The notes beneath the pieces were generated by a model that worked only from the letters and a program-made list of their open reading frames with translations, was not told the origin of the DNA and made no database searches. A program made the translations under genes and the position numbers. A stretch of DNA of 64,000 bases from Achromobacter pestifer (GTDB lineage Bacteria > Pseudomonadota > Gammaproteobacteria > Burkholderiales > Burkholderiaceae_B): positions 6,572,001 to 6,636,000 of the forward strand of contig NZ_CP053985.1 of assembly GCF_013267355.1 (NCBI RefSeq), in the 5' to 3' direction. Below are positions 54,654 to 63,828 of this stretch, in pieces; the first letter of the stretch is position 1, and each line of letters opens with the position of its first letter.

Positions 54654-55154
54654 ATGAAACTAGACCGCAGGCATTTCCTGGGCCTGGGCAGCGCGGCGGC
54701 CATCGTCGCCAGCCTGGCCCCGGTCCTGGCCGCGCGCGGCGGCCCCACGGCCGCCGCCCAGGCCTTCCCCTACACGCTGAGCGACGCGCAATGGCGCGAA
54801 CGGCTCACGCGCGAACAATACGAGGTACTGCGCCGCGAAGGAACCGAGCGCCCCTACTCCAGCCCGCTGGACAAGGAGCGCCGCAAGGGCGCCTACGCCT
54901 GCGCCGGCTGCGCCCATCCGCTGTTCTCGTCGTCCACCAAATTCGACAGCGGCACCGGCTGGCCCAGCTTCTGGCAACCGATGGACGGCGCCGTCGGTGA
55001 AACCAAGGACAGCAGCTTCGGCATGACGCGCGTTGCCGTGCATTGCGCCAATTGCGGCGGCCATCTGGGCCATGTCTTTGACGACGGCCCGCGCCCGACG
55101 GGACTACGCTATTGCATGAATGGCGTGGCCCTGGCGTTCACCCCCCAGGCCTGA
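54654..55154 (+). CDS. msrB: Exported peptide-methionine (R)-S-oxide reductase
   Basis: A 166-residue MsrB. A twin-arginine export signal ([20 protein letters not shown]) is unusual for the family and points to the periplasm. The catalytic domain has the zinc cysteines Cys83/Cys86 and Cys131/Cys134 ([24 protein letters not shown]), SGTGWPSFW and the catalytic Cys154 in LRYCMNG. The resolving-Cys position common in other MsrBs is not a cysteine here. The ATG at 54654 has GGAG about 9 bases upstream. It lies 35 bp after the Met-rich protein and 31 bp before MsrA, in one operon. Confidence 0.9.
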   Translation: MKLDRRHFLGLGSAAAIVASLAPVLAARGGPTAAAQAFPYTLSDAQWRERLTREQYEVLRREGTERPYSSPLDKERRKGAYACAGCAHPLFSSSTKFDSGTGWPSFWQPMDGAVGETKDSSFGMTRVAVHCANCGGHLGHVFDDGPRPTGLRYCMNGVALAFTPQA

Positions 55155-55185
55155 ACCCCGGCCGCCCTATCCATCAGGAGACACC

Positions 55186-55878
55186 ATGTCCGCCACCTAC
55201 CTGCCCCGCAAACTCTGCGCCGCGCTGGCCGCCGCCTGCGGCCTGCTGGGCGCCGCCTCGGCCAACGCCGCGGAAGCCGCCTTCATCATTCCGCCCCCGG
55301 CAATCGACCAGCCCGCGGCCGCCGCCATGCAAAAAGCCGTCATCGCCGGCGGCTGCTTCTGGGGCGTGCAAGCCGTGTTCCAGCACGTCAAGGGCGTGAG
55401 CTCCGCCGTCTCCGGCTACGCCGGCGGCCAGGCGTCCACCGCCAATTACGACACCGTCAGCGGCGGGCGCAGCGGCCACGCCGAAGCGGTCGAGATCACC
55501 TACGACCCCGCCCAGGTCAGCTACGGCCAGCTGCTGCAGATCTATTTCTCGGTGGCTCACGACCCCACCCAGCTCAACCGCCAGGGTCCGGACAGCGGCA
55601 CCCAGTACCGTTCAACGGTATTCCCCGCGGACGACGGTCAGCGCAAGGTCGCCGAAGCCTACATCGCGCAGCTCAACCAAGCCGGCGTCTATCCCAAGGC
55701 GCTCGCCACGACGATAGAACCGCTGAAGGCCTTCTACCCCGCCGAGGACTACCACCAGGACTATCTCGTGCGCCATCCGTACAGCATGTACATCATGGTG
55801 AACGACGTACCCAAGGTCGAAAACCTGGCCAAGACGTTCCCGCAGCAATATCGGGACAAGCCTGTGCTGGTGAAATGA
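55186..55878 (+). CDS. msrA: Exported peptide-methionine (S)-S-oxide reductase
   Basis: A 230-residue MsrA. A Sec signal peptide (about residues 1-28, ending ASANA) is followed by the catalytic motif GGCFWGVQAVFQHVKGV with Cys57. The family blocks SGYAGGQ, GHAEAVEITYDPAQVSYGQL, SVAHDPTQLNRQGPDSGTQY and AEDYHQDYL are all present. The ATG at 55186 has AGGAG. It ends the periplasmic methionine-repair operon. MsrA and MsrB together would handle both diastereomers of methionine sulfoxide. Confidence 0.92.
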   Translation: MSATYLPRKLCAALAAACGLLGAASANAAEAAFIIPPPAIDQPAAAAMQKAVIAGGCFWGVQAVFQHVKGVSSAVSGYAGGQASTANYDTVSGGRSGHAEAVEITYDPAQVSYGQLLQIYFSVAHDPTQLNRQGPDSGTQYRSTVFPADDGQRKVAEAYIAQLNQAGVYPKALATTIEPLKAFYPAEDYHQDYLVRHPYSMYIMVNDVPKVENLAKTFPQQYRDKPVLVK

Positions 55879-55931
55879 AAACGATAAATGGAGCCGGTCG
55901 CGCGCAAGCGCCGTGACATGCGAAGTCTCCA

Positions 55932-56102
55932 CTACGGAGCTTTCATCTCCTTCTTTTCCTCCTTCTCCTTCTTTTCTCCATCGTAGTGGGACTTGATGGC
56001 GAGGAACATGCCCGTTCCCAACACGAGGAGCTTGAACGTACCGAAGACTACAGGGACCCAAAAATTCATCATTTCCTCAAAACGCTGCTTCAGCAGCTTC
56101 AT
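55932..56102 (-). CDS. Small membrane protein (56 aa) with a Lys/Glu-rich tail
   Basis: MKLLKQRFEEMMNFWVPVVF begins a 56-residue frame with one membrane helix (about residues 12-36) and a highly charged C-terminal tail of Lys and Glu ending KEMKAP. The start could also be ATG 56072 or 56069, which sit behind TGAGGAA. The first ATG directly follows the stop of another small frame (TAAATG), suggesting coupling. It is convergent with msrA. I do not recognise the family; the base composition is less GC-rich than its neighbours. Confidence 0.55.
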   Translation of the reverse strand: MKLLKQRFEEMMNFWVPVVFGTFKLLVLGTGMFLAIKSHYDGEKKEKEEKKEMKAP

Positions 56103-56228
56103 TTACGACTCGTGGGCCAGGCCAAGACAAACGAACTCAGCGCCGCCGAGCGCTATCAGCAGGTACCGCGAATAGGAACCGGAGATTTTTCCCCATGCCT
56201 TCCTCTGACGGTTGCTTAAAAATGGCAA
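56103..56228 (-). CDS. Possible small membrane peptide upstream of the 56-aa protein
   Basis: A frame of about 41 codons starting at TTG 56228. Its body has one hydrophobic helix (RYLLIALGGAEFVCLGLAHE) and a basic N-terminus (SNRQRKAWGKISG). Its stop is immediately adjacent to the next ATG. There is no good Shine-Dalgarno sequence, so it may be a decayed gene end rather than a gene. Confidence 0.3.
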   Translation of the reverse strand: MPFLSNRQRKAWGKISGSYSRYLLIALGGAEFVCLGLAHES

Positions 56229-56367
56229 CGCAAAAAGAGGTTGGAAATGGGCAGAGCGAGCGCCATACGCCCTGCAAACAATCGGAGTTTACCGTCGAAC
56301 TTCATGCAACTTGCTGCACCGGAAACTGCTACGTATCCGCGACCGTATCAGTTCAGCCACGGCGGCT

Positions 56368-56541
56368 CATGCCTGCCCCGTACATCGCCATGCGCAGTAG
56401 CGGCATGTAGTTTTCCCAGCAGATCACGGTACCCAGTTTTCCGCGGGGTGTATCGAACACGGGCATGGCGGAGCCGTCGCCATAGCCCCAGATCAACTGT
56501 TCCACGACGGTCGGCATCCATTTGCGTTGCTTGCTGCGCCA
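56368..56541 (-). pseudogene. Nitrilase gene remnant
   Basis: On the minus strand the translation includes [20 protein letters not shown], then [20 protein letters not shown] and [12 protein letters not shown]. This is the nitrilase active-site region with the catalytic Cys in [12 protein letters not shown]. Only about 58 of the usual ~330 residues remain. The N-terminal third would need some 390 bp upstream but the LysR gene starts only 175 bp away, and the frame ends soon after YGAGM. The gene has lost both ends by deletion. Confidence 0.75.
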
Positions 56542-56716
56542 GCCGAGCCCAGCACCAGCGCATGCGGTTCGATGCCTTCTGGGTGTCATGCCTGCCCGCG
56601 GCCTGAACTGGCCAAGGGCGCCCGCTATGCCTGAACTGCCCGCCTTGGGCCGGAAGTACACTCGGCAGCAGACAGCCACCTGCACACAGGCCCACCCAGC
56701 ACAACCCCGTACCCAC

Positions 56717-57724
56717 ATGTTCCAACTACGACAGCTGAAGATCTTCGTCGCGGCGATGGAAACGTTGAGCTTCACGAAAGCCGCCAAACGGGTGCATCTG
56801 TCCCAACCCAGCGTTACGGAACAGATACGGGCGCTGGAAGAGAGCGTCGGCCAGGCGCTCTTCATCCGCCAGAACAATCGCCTGCAACCCACCCCGGCCG
56901 CCGAGAGACTGGCCATTCGAGCACGCGAATTGCTTGCCCGCGCCGACGAGGCCTTCCGGGAAGTTCGCGAAAACGTCGACGATTCAGGCGGCGCGATCCG
57001 GGTCGCCGCGCCACAGACCTTGTGCACCAGTGTGCTGGTTCCGCAACTGCTGCGCTTTGCCGGCATGCATCCCGGAACGCAAGTTGCCGTCCAAGAAAAA
57101 AACTCCATGGCGACAGCCCAGGCGGTGCTCAATGGGACGGCCGACCTCGGCCTGGTGCACGGATGGCCGGCGCATGACGCCAAGCTCCAGGCGCAAGCCA
57201 TTGCGCGGGACATGCCGGTGGTCGTGATGCCCCCTGGGCATCCGCTGTGCCAGGCTGCCGACATCAAGGCCGACGCGCTTGCCGCATTTCCGCTGATTGT
57301 CACCATGGAAGGCTGCCGATATCGGGAATACCTGGAGGCCGTGCTGCAGGAAGCCCCGGTGCAGCCGCATATCCGCGGCGTCGCCGACAGCGTACCGGCC
57401 TTGATACAGATGGTGTCCGCGGGCCTCGGGGTATCGATCCTGCCACGGATGGCCATGGATCCTGCGGCAACCACGGCTTGCATCCAGTGGCGGCCGTTGT
57501 CGACCGCGGGAGCAGGTCTTCCCATCTGCCTGCTCACCTTGCACCGGACGCCCACGCGCCAGGTGGCCGCCTTCATCGAGATGATCCGCCTCGCGGCGAC
57601 CGGCTCAGACGAGCCGATGGCCGCCATCGACATGAAGCACGGTACCGGTCGTGTAGCCATTGCCGATCAGGAAGCCGATGGCATCGGCGATATCGCTGCC
57701 GGCGCCGACTCGGCCCACCGGTAG
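56717..57724 (+). CDS. LysR family transcriptional regulator
   Basis: A 335-residue LTTR of the CynR/CysB-like length class. The helix-turn-helix region is [20 protein letters not shown], then [20 protein letters not shown]. The effector domain runs to about residue 300. The final ~35 residues lie antisense to the 3' end of the SDR gene (57605-57724), so the frame probably lost its original stop. The ATG at 56717 opens the DNA-binding domain. It is divergent from a nitrilase remnant, which was perhaps its former target. Confidence 0.85.
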   Translation: MFQLRQLKIFVAAMETLSFTKAAKRVHLSQPSVTEQIRALEESVGQALFIRQNNRLQPTPAAERLAIRARELLARADEAFREVRENVDDSGGAIRVAAPQTLCTSVLVPQLLRFAGMHPGTQVAVQEKNSMATAQAVLNGTADLGLVHGWPAHDAKLQAQAIARDMPVVVMPPGHPLCQAADIKADALAAFPLIVTMEGCRYREYLEAVLQEAPVQPHIRGVADSVPALIQMVSAGLGVSILPRMAMDPAATTACIQWRPLSTAGAGLPICLLTLHRTPTRQVAAFIEMIRLAATGSDEPMAAIDMKHGTGRVAIADQEADGIGDIAAGADSAHR

Positions 57725-58345
57725 CCGCTCGGCCATCGATGCCAAAAGCGGTCCGCTGTCGGCGCCGGCCACGTCATTCCAGATGGGCGTATCCACCCAG
57801 CCCGGCGATACGGCATTGATTCGCAACGGCGCAAGCTCGACCGCCATGGCGCGCACGACACCCTCCAACGCGGCATTGATCGCCGCCACGGCAACGCCCT
57901 TGGGCCGGGGCCGGTAGGCGGCGATGCCGGAAGTCAGGGTGAAGGAACCGTGCGCCGGCATGCGCGGGGCGCCATGTTTGGCCAGCAGGATAGGCGCGAC
58001 GACCTTCGAGCGGATGGCTCGGTCGAGCGCTTCCAGCGAGAGTTGCGGCAGCAATTCGTAGGCGCCGCGTATGTCGGCAGCCGTGCAGACCAGATGATCC
58101 ACCGGCCCGGATTCTTCAAACAGCCGCTGCACTTGCGCTTCACTCGTCACATCCGCCTGGTGCAAGCGAAGCGCGCCAAACGCGCGCAACTGCTCGCGCG
58201 CCGCGTTGAGCTTGTCGCGGGATCTGCCCACGATCAGGACCTCGCAGTGCATACCCAGCAATCGCTCGCTGACGGCCAGCCCCATGCCCGAGCTACCGCC
58301 GACCACCACTACCCGTTGCCCCGCAAGACCGTTGCCCATGCTCAT
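57605..58345 (-). CDS. Short-chain dehydrogenase/reductase family protein
   Basis: A 246-residue Rossmann-fold oxidoreductase. The nucleotide motif is [20 protein letters not shown]; the [16 protein letters not shown] segment takes the NNAG position. The catalytic region reads [20 protein letters not shown], where Tyr and Lys are separated by four rather than three residues. [16 protein letters not shown] follows, as in a divergent SDR subgroup. The start is ATG 58345 or ATG 58339; AGGAA spacing favours the second. It overlaps the convergent LysR frame by 120 bp at its 3' end. Substrate unknown. Confidence 0.85.
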   Translation of the reverse strand: MSMGNGLAGQRVVVVGGSSGMGLAVSERLLGMHCEVLIVGRSRDKLNAAREQLRAFGALRLHQADVTSEAQVQRLFEESGPVDHLVCTAADIRGAYELLPQLSLEALDRAIRSKVVAPILLAKHGAPRMPAHGSFTLTSGIAAYRPRPKGVAVAAINAALEGVVRAMAVELAPLRINAVSPGWVDTPIWNDVAGADSGPLLASMAERLPVGRVGAGSDIADAIGFLIGNGYTTGTVLHVDGGHRLV

Positions 58346-58577
58346 TTCCTTGAAATACGTGTTTGGAGCAACCGATGGTGGCGTTATGCCTTGCCGGGCG
58401 CCAGCAGGAATGTTTGATTGAGGCATCGGTTTGTCCGATGCCCGCGCGTCCAGGTTCCGGTGCATTGCGTGAATGATGAAAGTGGGAAAGCAATGCTGCA
58501 TCCGGTGCGCTGCGATGCTAACGTTCCGGATCCGCCCGCCGTTCCCGAACGCGCCTGCCTTGATCGCCTGCAGCCCG

Positions 58578-59819
58578 ATGCCCACCCGATCCCCTCTTCC
58601 TCCAGCGCGAACCTGGCTCGCCATCGTCGTGCTCGGCCTGGCGTCCTTCAGCATGGTCACAACCGAATTCGCGCCCATCGGCCTGTTGACGCAGATGGCC
58701 GCCGATCTGGGCCACGGCGAGGCCGAACTGGGCCTGACCGTGACGCTGTTCGCCTGGATCGGCGCGGGCAGCGGCCTGCTGGCCGCGGGCCGGCTGGGCA
58801 GCGTCTCCCGCAAACCCCTGCTGATCTGCCTGATGTTGATGATGGTGGCAGCCAATGCCGCCACGATGGCCGCGCCGACCTACGCCGCGCTGCTCGGCGC
58901 ACGCGCGCTGGGCGCCGTTGCCAACGGCGTGTTCTGGGCCTTGGCCGCGGCGACCGCCACGCGCATCGCCCCGCCCGGGCGTGCCGGCCTGGCCACCGCC
59001 ATCATTTTTGGCGGCATTTCGATCGCCACCGTCGCCGGCGTGCCGTTGGCCAACCTGATCGGCCACGCCTGGAATTGGCGCGCCGCATTCGGCGCGATCG
59101 GTGCCCTCGCCGCCGTGGCCGCGCTGCTCATGCTGATCATGCTTCCTCCCATCCCGGGCGTCTCCAGCGCGGCCCGCCAGGGCCTGGGCTTCGTGCTCCG
59201 CGCCGCGCCGCTACGCCGCATTTATCTAGTGACGGCCTGCGCCACCACGGCCCACTTTTGGGCATACACCTTCATCGACCCGTATCTGTCGGCCGTTCCC
59301 GGGATGCCCGCAACAATGGTCGCAACCCTGTTGCTCGCCTTCGGCGCCGCGGGCGTACTGGGCAATATCGCAGCCGGTGTGCTGCTCGACCGGCACCTGC
59401 GAGAGGTGACGCTCACGGCGCTGGCAGGGCTATGCGCGGCGCTCATTGCGCTGGGCATCATCGGCCCCGAAAGCTTCCTGGCGCCCATTGCGCTGCTGCT
59501 CGCCTGCTGGGGTGCGTCCATCACGGCCTTGTTCACTTGCCTGCAGGCGTGGATACTGCGCGCCGCCGGCAACGCAGCGACATCGGCCGCGGCCGGGCAT
59601 ACCGCAGTGCTCAACGGTGCCATCGGCTGCGGCGCGACGCTGGGCGGTATCATGCTGGCCAAGACCGGCGTTGCCGGCACCCTATTGTCGGCAGGCGCAA
59701 TTGCAGCCATCGCGATGGCGCTCGCGCTGCGGCAACGGTTTCCGGCGGCAGCCGGGAGCTGCAACGCGCCCCAATCGCGGCTCTGCCGGCAAACGAGTCC
59801 AGGAGAAGTACAGCAGTGA
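58578..59819 (+). CDS. MFS transporter (DHA1 family, drug/sugar efflux-like)
   Basis: A 413-residue 12-helix major facilitator. Seen: SFSMVTTEFAPIGLLTQMAA in helix 1, an AAGRLGSVSRKPLLICLM loop 2-3 motif, LGARALGAVANGVFWALAAA, and LATAIIFGGISIATVAGVPL, as in AraJ/YdhP-type exporters. The ATG at 58578 precedes the first helix, but a longer start at 58515 cannot be excluded because neither has a clear Shine-Dalgarno sequence. It is divergent from the SDR gene. Its stop overlaps the next gene's GTG by 4 bp (GTGA). Confidence 0.87.
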   Translation: MPTRSPLPPARTWLAIVVLGLASFSMVTTEFAPIGLLTQMAADLGHGEAELGLTVTLFAWIGAGSGLLAAGRLGSVSRKPLLICLMLMMVAANAATMAAPTYAALLGARALGAVANGVFWALAAATATRIAPPGRAGLATAIIFGGISIATVAGVPLANLIGHAWNWRAAFGAIGALAAVAALLMLIMLPPIPGVSSAARQGLGFVLRAAPLRRIYLVTACATTAHFWAYTFIDPYLSAVPGMPATMVATLLLAFGAAGVLGNIAAGVLLDRHLREVTLTALAGLCAALIALGIIGPESFLAPIALLLACWGASITALFTCLQAWILRAAGNAATSAAAGHTAVLNGAIGCGATLGGIMLAKTGVAGTLLSAGAIAAIAMALALRQRFPAAAGSCNAPQSRLCRQTSPGEVQQ

Positions 59820-60316
59820 ACGATACCCGCATACCGGAAACGGAAGCCCCCGAAGACCGCAAAGAACAGCTGCCCACGCTGTGGCGCGATGACGGCTGGA
59901 CCGCCCGGATCATCAAGAACGAGGAAGACGACGGCTGGGCCGTGGAGATGACCATGGACGGCGAGGCCGAGCCGGCCCTGGTCGGTCCCTGGACCATGGG
60001 CCGCGACAAGAAGAACCCCAAGCCGCTCGACTCCCCGGCCTTCATCACCCTGGTCAAGACCGCCCGGGAAGTCCTGCGCCGCCACGAACAGCAACTGCAC
60101 GCGACGCTGCACAAGAGCGTGAAGATCGACGCCGCCGCCGGCCGCCTGACCATCAAGCTGGACATCGTTCCCGACGAAGACGAGCCGTATGCCGTATTGA
60201 GCGCCTACGACGAATCCGGCGAACAACTGGCCCAGACCCAGGTCGCGCCGACGTACAAGCTGAGCGTGCAGCGCGCATCGGAATGGGCCAGCGGCGGTTT
60301 TCCGAAGCACGGCTGA
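59816..60316 (+). CDS. Conserved-looking hypothetical protein (166 aa)
   Basis: A 166-residue soluble, acidic protein with no signal peptide or membrane segment (VNDTRIPETEAPEDRKEQLP at the start; later GWAVEMTMDGEAEPALVGPW and GRLTIKLDIVPDEDEPYAVL). I do not recognise a family. The GTG at 59816 has AGGAG about 10 bases upstream and overlaps the MFS stop, so it is translationally coupled to the transporter. It ends 8 bp before the convergent receptor gene. Function unknown. Confidence 0.7.
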   Translation: MNDTRIPETEAPEDRKEQLPTLWRDDGWTARIIKNEEDDGWAVEMTMDGEAEPALVGPWTMGRDKKNPKPLDSPAFITLVKTAREVLRRHEQQLHATLHKSVKIDAAAGRLTIKLDIVPDEDEPYAVLSAYDESGEQLAQTQVAPTYKLSVQRASEWASGGFPKHG

Positions 60317-60324
60317 CAAAGACC

Positions 60325-62772
60325 TCAATACCTGTAGTTCACGCCCAGCATGGCGCTGAACGGCGCGCCGTAATAGTTGCTGTATACGTTCGTGCTGGCG
60401 TAGTACTTCTTGTCGAATACATTGTTCAGGTTCAAGGTCGCCGACCACTGGCGGCTGAACTGATAGCGCGCCATCAGATCCACCAGCGCGTAGCCGCTTT
60501 GCGACGACTCGATCTGCTGTCCGCCGGGTCCGCGGCTGGAATACTCGCTGCCGCTTTCCCAGCGCACCCCGCCGCCCACCGTCAGGGCGCTCCAGTCGCC
60601 AGGCAGGCGATACGTGGTGTACAGCTTGGCGATATGGCGCGGCAGGCCGACTTGCGTGATGAACCCTTGCGGCAGCCTGCGGTCCACGTACGCGTAGGAC
60701 AGCTGCATCTGCCAGCCCGGGGTCAGTTCGCCGCTGATTTCGGCTTCCACGCCCCGCATGACCGCGCCGTCAGCGGCGACGTAGGCATTGTCGCCATTTG
60801 GCGCCAGACGGTCGCCGTCCAGCATGGCGTAGTTGTCCTGGCGGGTCCGGAACAGGGCCAGCGCCGCGTTCAGGCGGCCATCCAGCAAGGCCGATTTCAG
60901 ACCGATCTCGTAGGTATTGCCCTTGATGGGAGCAAGCACGCTGCCCGAGGCGCTCTGTGCCTGTTGCGGCAGGAAGATACTGGTGTAGCTGGCATAGGCG
61001 GACAGGCTGTCGGTAAGGTCATAGACCACGCCGGCATAGGGCGTGTAGACGCCCTGCTCCCGCATATTGTCCGGGTAGGACGAACCATCGTTGTAGTTAT
61101 ACGAGGCCTGCTGGTCCCACCAGGTCACGCGCGACCCCAGCACCAGTGACAGCGCATCGGTCGGACGCAGGCGCAGCGCGCCATAGATCGACGCCTGCTT
61201 CTCGGTGTAGTCGCGCTTGCCAGTGGACTGCCAATCGGGTTCGGGCATGTCGCCATTCCAGTCGCGGATATCTGGAATCTTCGGGTTGTAGCCCGGCGCC
61301 ACCCACAGAGGATACATATCGTAGTCGCCGTTAGTGCGCGACGCGCTCGCGCCCACGATGAGGTCATGTCGGCGGCCGAAGGCGTCGAATGCGCCGCTCA
61401 GGCTTGCGTCGACCGCGTTCTGCGTTTTGGGGATGGGCCATTTCGCGACCCATACGGAGGCGCCCCCGCCGGTGGCCGGGTCTGCCCACCCATTGCTGCT
61501 GAACCAGCCATAGGTGCGGTCATTGTCGTCTCCGGTGCGGGATACGGTCACCGATCCCTTCCACAAGGGCGCGAATTCGTGGTCCAGCGTGGCGAACACG
61601 TTGTAGCGCGTGCGTTCCTGGCGGCTCCAGTTGGTCGCCGAGTTGAAGCGCTGGCGGAAATCCGTTTTCGAACCGTCCGCGTATACCGCAGGAAAGCCGA
61701 AGTACGAGCATGCGGTGCAGTTCTTGCGCTGATACTCCGCGCCCAGGGTCAGCAGCGTGCGTTCGGTCAGATCGGCCTCGATCACGCCGTAAAGCAATTG
61801 CGAATCCTGCTTGACGCGATCGATGAACGAACCGCCCTCCTGCCACGCGCCAACCAGCCGGCCTCGAAGCTTGCCGGCCTCGTCCAACGGGCTGCCCAGA
61901 TCGAACTCCGCGCGCCGGTAGTCCCAGGAGCCAACGGAGGCCCCCACGCCGGCCTCGAACTCACGGGTCGGGCGCTTGCGCACCAGATTGATCGACGCCG
62001 CCGGATTGCCGGCGCCGTTCAGCAAGCCCGTGGAACCGCGCACCACTTCGATCCGGTCGTACAGCGCGGTATCCAACCCCAGCGCATTGAAGTCCTTGTG
62101 CGTGGGGACGCCGTCCACCTGCATGTTGGTGACTTCCATGCCGCGCGCGTACAAGCCCTTTTCGTTGTCATCGGCCGACCCCTTTTTCTTGAAGGTCAGG
62201 CCCGGCGTGTTGACGATGGCGTCCTCCAACGTATTGAGCCCCTGGTCCGACAAGCGTTCGCGCGTCATCACCGATACCGATTGCGGCGTCTCGCGCAGCG
62301 TCATCGGCAATTTGGTGGCGGTGGTGGACAGGCCCACGGTGTACGAGCCCGAACCTTCGCTGGGCGCGGGTTCGCGCGAGCCCAACACCTCCACGGGCGC
62401 AAGCGTCTGCGCGCCGGCGATGCGCAGCCCGTAGTTGTTGCCGCCTTGGCTGACGGCTTCCAGTCCGGTGCCCGACAGCATGGCCGCCAGCCCCGCAGCG
62501 ACGCCGTACGGTCCGTGCAGGCCGGCGCTTTGCTTGCCATGCGTCAGCTGGGCATCGAACGACAGCACCACGCCCGCCTGGGCGGCAAAGCGGCCGAGCG
62601 CCAAGCCCAGGGGGCCGGCCGGCACCTCGTAGGAACGGACCGCATCGGCCGACGACGCGGCCTGCGCCCATGCGGGAGGCGCCGACGCCAATGCCATCGA
62701 TGCGACAAAGACGGCGCCGGCGATGGGCGCCAGAGGACCTGGATGGCGATGGAAGGAGGTAGTGAAAGGCAT
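60325..62772 (-). CDS. TonB-dependent siderophore receptor with STN domain (second unit)
   Basis: An 815-residue outer-membrane receptor. The signal peptide ends near PPAWAQA. The STN domain (about 45-125, YEVPAGPLGLALGRFAAQAG) is followed by the plug (SVSVMTRERLSDQGLNTLED, RIEVVRGSTGLLNGAGNPAA) and barrel ending SAMLGVNYRY with a C-terminal aromatic. The ATG at 62772 starts the signal peptide; the longer frame lacks one. It follows a FecR gene by 88 bp and is the third member of a sigma/FecR/receptor unit, so it should be induced by its own siderophore. Confidence 0.92.
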   Translation of the reverse strand: MPFTTSFHRHPGPLAPIAGAVFVASMALASAPPAWAQAASSADAVRSYEVPAGPLGLALGRFAAQAGVVLSFDAQLTHGKQSAGLHGPYGVAAGLAAMLSGTGLEAVSQGGNNYGLRIAGAQTLAPVEVLGSREPAPSEGSGSYTVGLSTTATKLPMTLRETPQSVSVMTRERLSDQGLNTLEDAIVNTPGLTFKKKGSADDNEKGLYARGMEVTNMQVDGVPTHKDFNALGLDTALYDRIEVVRGSTGLLNGAGNPAASINLVRKRPTREFEAGVGASVGSWDYRRAEFDLGSPLDEAGKLRGRLVGAWQEGGSFIDRVKQDSQLLYGVIEADLTERTLLTLGAEYQRKNCTACSYFGFPAVYADGSKTDFRQRFNSATNWSRQERTRYNVFATLDHEFAPLWKGSVTVSRTGDDNDRTYGWFSSNGWADPATGGGASVWVAKWPIPKTQNAVDASLSGAFDAFGRRHDLIVGASASRTNGDYDMYPLWVAPGYNPKIPDIRDWNGDMPEPDWQSTGKRDYTEKQASIYGALRLRPTDALSLVLGSRVTWWDQQASYNYNDGSSYPDNMREQGVYTPYAGVVYDLTDSLSAYASYTSIFLPQQAQSASGSVLAPIKGNTYEIGLKSALLDGRLNAALALFRTRQDNYAMLDGDRLAPNGDNAYVAADGAVMRGVEAEISGELTPGWQMQLSYAYVDRRLPQGFITQVGLPRHIAKLYTTYRLPGDWSALTVGGGVRWESGSEYSSRGPGGQQIESSQSGYALVDLMARYQFSRQWSATLNLNNVFDKKYYASTNVYSNYYGAPFSAMLGVNYRY

Positions 62773-62860
62773 AAGCTCAAGTTTTCCGTGACTCAAATCC
62801 GACGTAATCCCTGCTAAGTCGGATGAGCGCGGAAAAAGGACAATGCCAGGCAAAAATAAA

Positions 62861-63823
62861 TCAGCCGCGGGCGACGACCCGGGTGTAGTAGCGCGTAAAA
62901 CGCGAAATACGCACGGGCAGCGCGCGCGCCACCGCGGCCAGGGCGCGGTCGGTGTCGTCGATCGGGAATGCGCCGGACACGCGCAGCGACGCGACCGCTA
63001 CGTCGCACCTGAGGCTGCCGGGACGATAGCGGTCCAGCTGCGCAATGAAGTCGCCCAAGCGCATGTCGTCCACGATCAGCAAACCGCGAGTCCATGCGTC
63101 GGGTTCGCCGGCGACAACGCCTGCATGACGGGCCGCCGATGTTTCCAGCAGGCCTTGTTCGCCTGCATTCAGCGTCAAGGGTTCCCCTCCCGCCGCGGGC
63201 TGCAGCACCACCGCATGCCGCAACACGGCGACTCGCGTCCATGCGTCCTGGCGGCTGACGGTGAAACGTGTGCCCAAGGGACGCACCGTGCCGTGCAAGG
63301 TGGTCACGCGCAAAGGCGGCAAGCCCTGGGCGGCGTGTTCGGTGTCGATCAGGATTTCGCCCGCATGAACGGTGATGTGGCGGCCATGGGCGTCCACCCT
63401 TACGTCCATCGCGCTTGCGCTGTCCAGCCACAGCTGAGTGCCGTCCGCCAGCAATACTTCGCGCCGTTCGCCCGTGCCCGTGCGGTAGTCGGCCAGGTAG
63501 CCCGCCACCATCTGCTCGACCGGCAGGGTGCGCCAGGCCAGCAAGCCGCCAGCGCCGAACAGCGCCGCCGCCCCGAGGCCGTTGCGCAGCGCGGCGCGCC
63601 GGCGTTCAAAGTGGCGGTCTGCGCGGTTCAGCGTATCGACGGCAAGTCGGGAGGGCGCCGCGCCCAGGGTGCCGCGCAGACGCTCCACGTGCGTCCAGAT
63701 GCGGGCATGTTCGGGATCGGCCGCCAGCCAGACGCCGTGCGCCGCCACATCGGCCGCGCTGACATCATCGGCGCATAGCCGCGCATACCATCGCGCCGCC
63801 GCGGCAATCGTCTTGTCCGCCAT
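62861..63823 (-). CDS. FecR family regulator (second unit)
   Basis: A 320-residue FecR. The N-terminal cytoplasmic part has ARWYARLCADDVSAADVAAH and LAADPEHARIWTHVERLRGT. A short hydrophobic segment (LGAAALFGAGGLLAWRTLP) may span the membrane. The periplasmic FecR domain has ADYRTGTGERREVLLADGTQ, VHAGEILIDTEHA and TLHGTVRPLGTRFTVSRQDA. The ATG at 63823 lies 5 bp after the sigma-factor stop; a longer TTG start would overlap that gene. It conveys receptor occupancy to the sigma factor encoded just upstream. Confidence 0.9.
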   Translation of the reverse strand: MADKTIAAAARWYARLCADDVSAADVAAHGVWLAADPEHARIWTHVERLRGTLGAAPSRLAVDTLNRADRHFERRRAALRNGLGAAALFGAGGLLAWRTLPVEQMVAGYLADYRTGTGERREVLLADGTQLWLDSASAMDVRVDAHGRHITVHAGEILIDTEHAAQGLPPLRVTTLHGTVRPLGTRFTVSRQDAWTRVAVLRHAVVLQPAAGGEPLTLNAGEQGLLETSAARHAGVVAGEPDAWTRGLLIVDDMRLGDFIAQLDRYRPGSLRCDVAVASLRVSGAFPIDDTDRALAAVARALPVRISRFTRYYTRVVARG

Positions 63824-63828
63824 CGCAC

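Noticed and set aside
56195..56410. Plus-strand frame of 71 codons with several Cys
   Set aside because: Overlaps the nitrilase remnant and small minus-strand ORFs, has no Shine-Dalgarno sequence and no family resemblance.
58418..59815. Upstream extension of the 166-residue hypothetical protein through the MFS gene
   Set aside because: The long frame is an Arg/Gly-rich shadow of the MFS coding sequence; the GTG at 59816 with AGGAG fits a normal coupled start.
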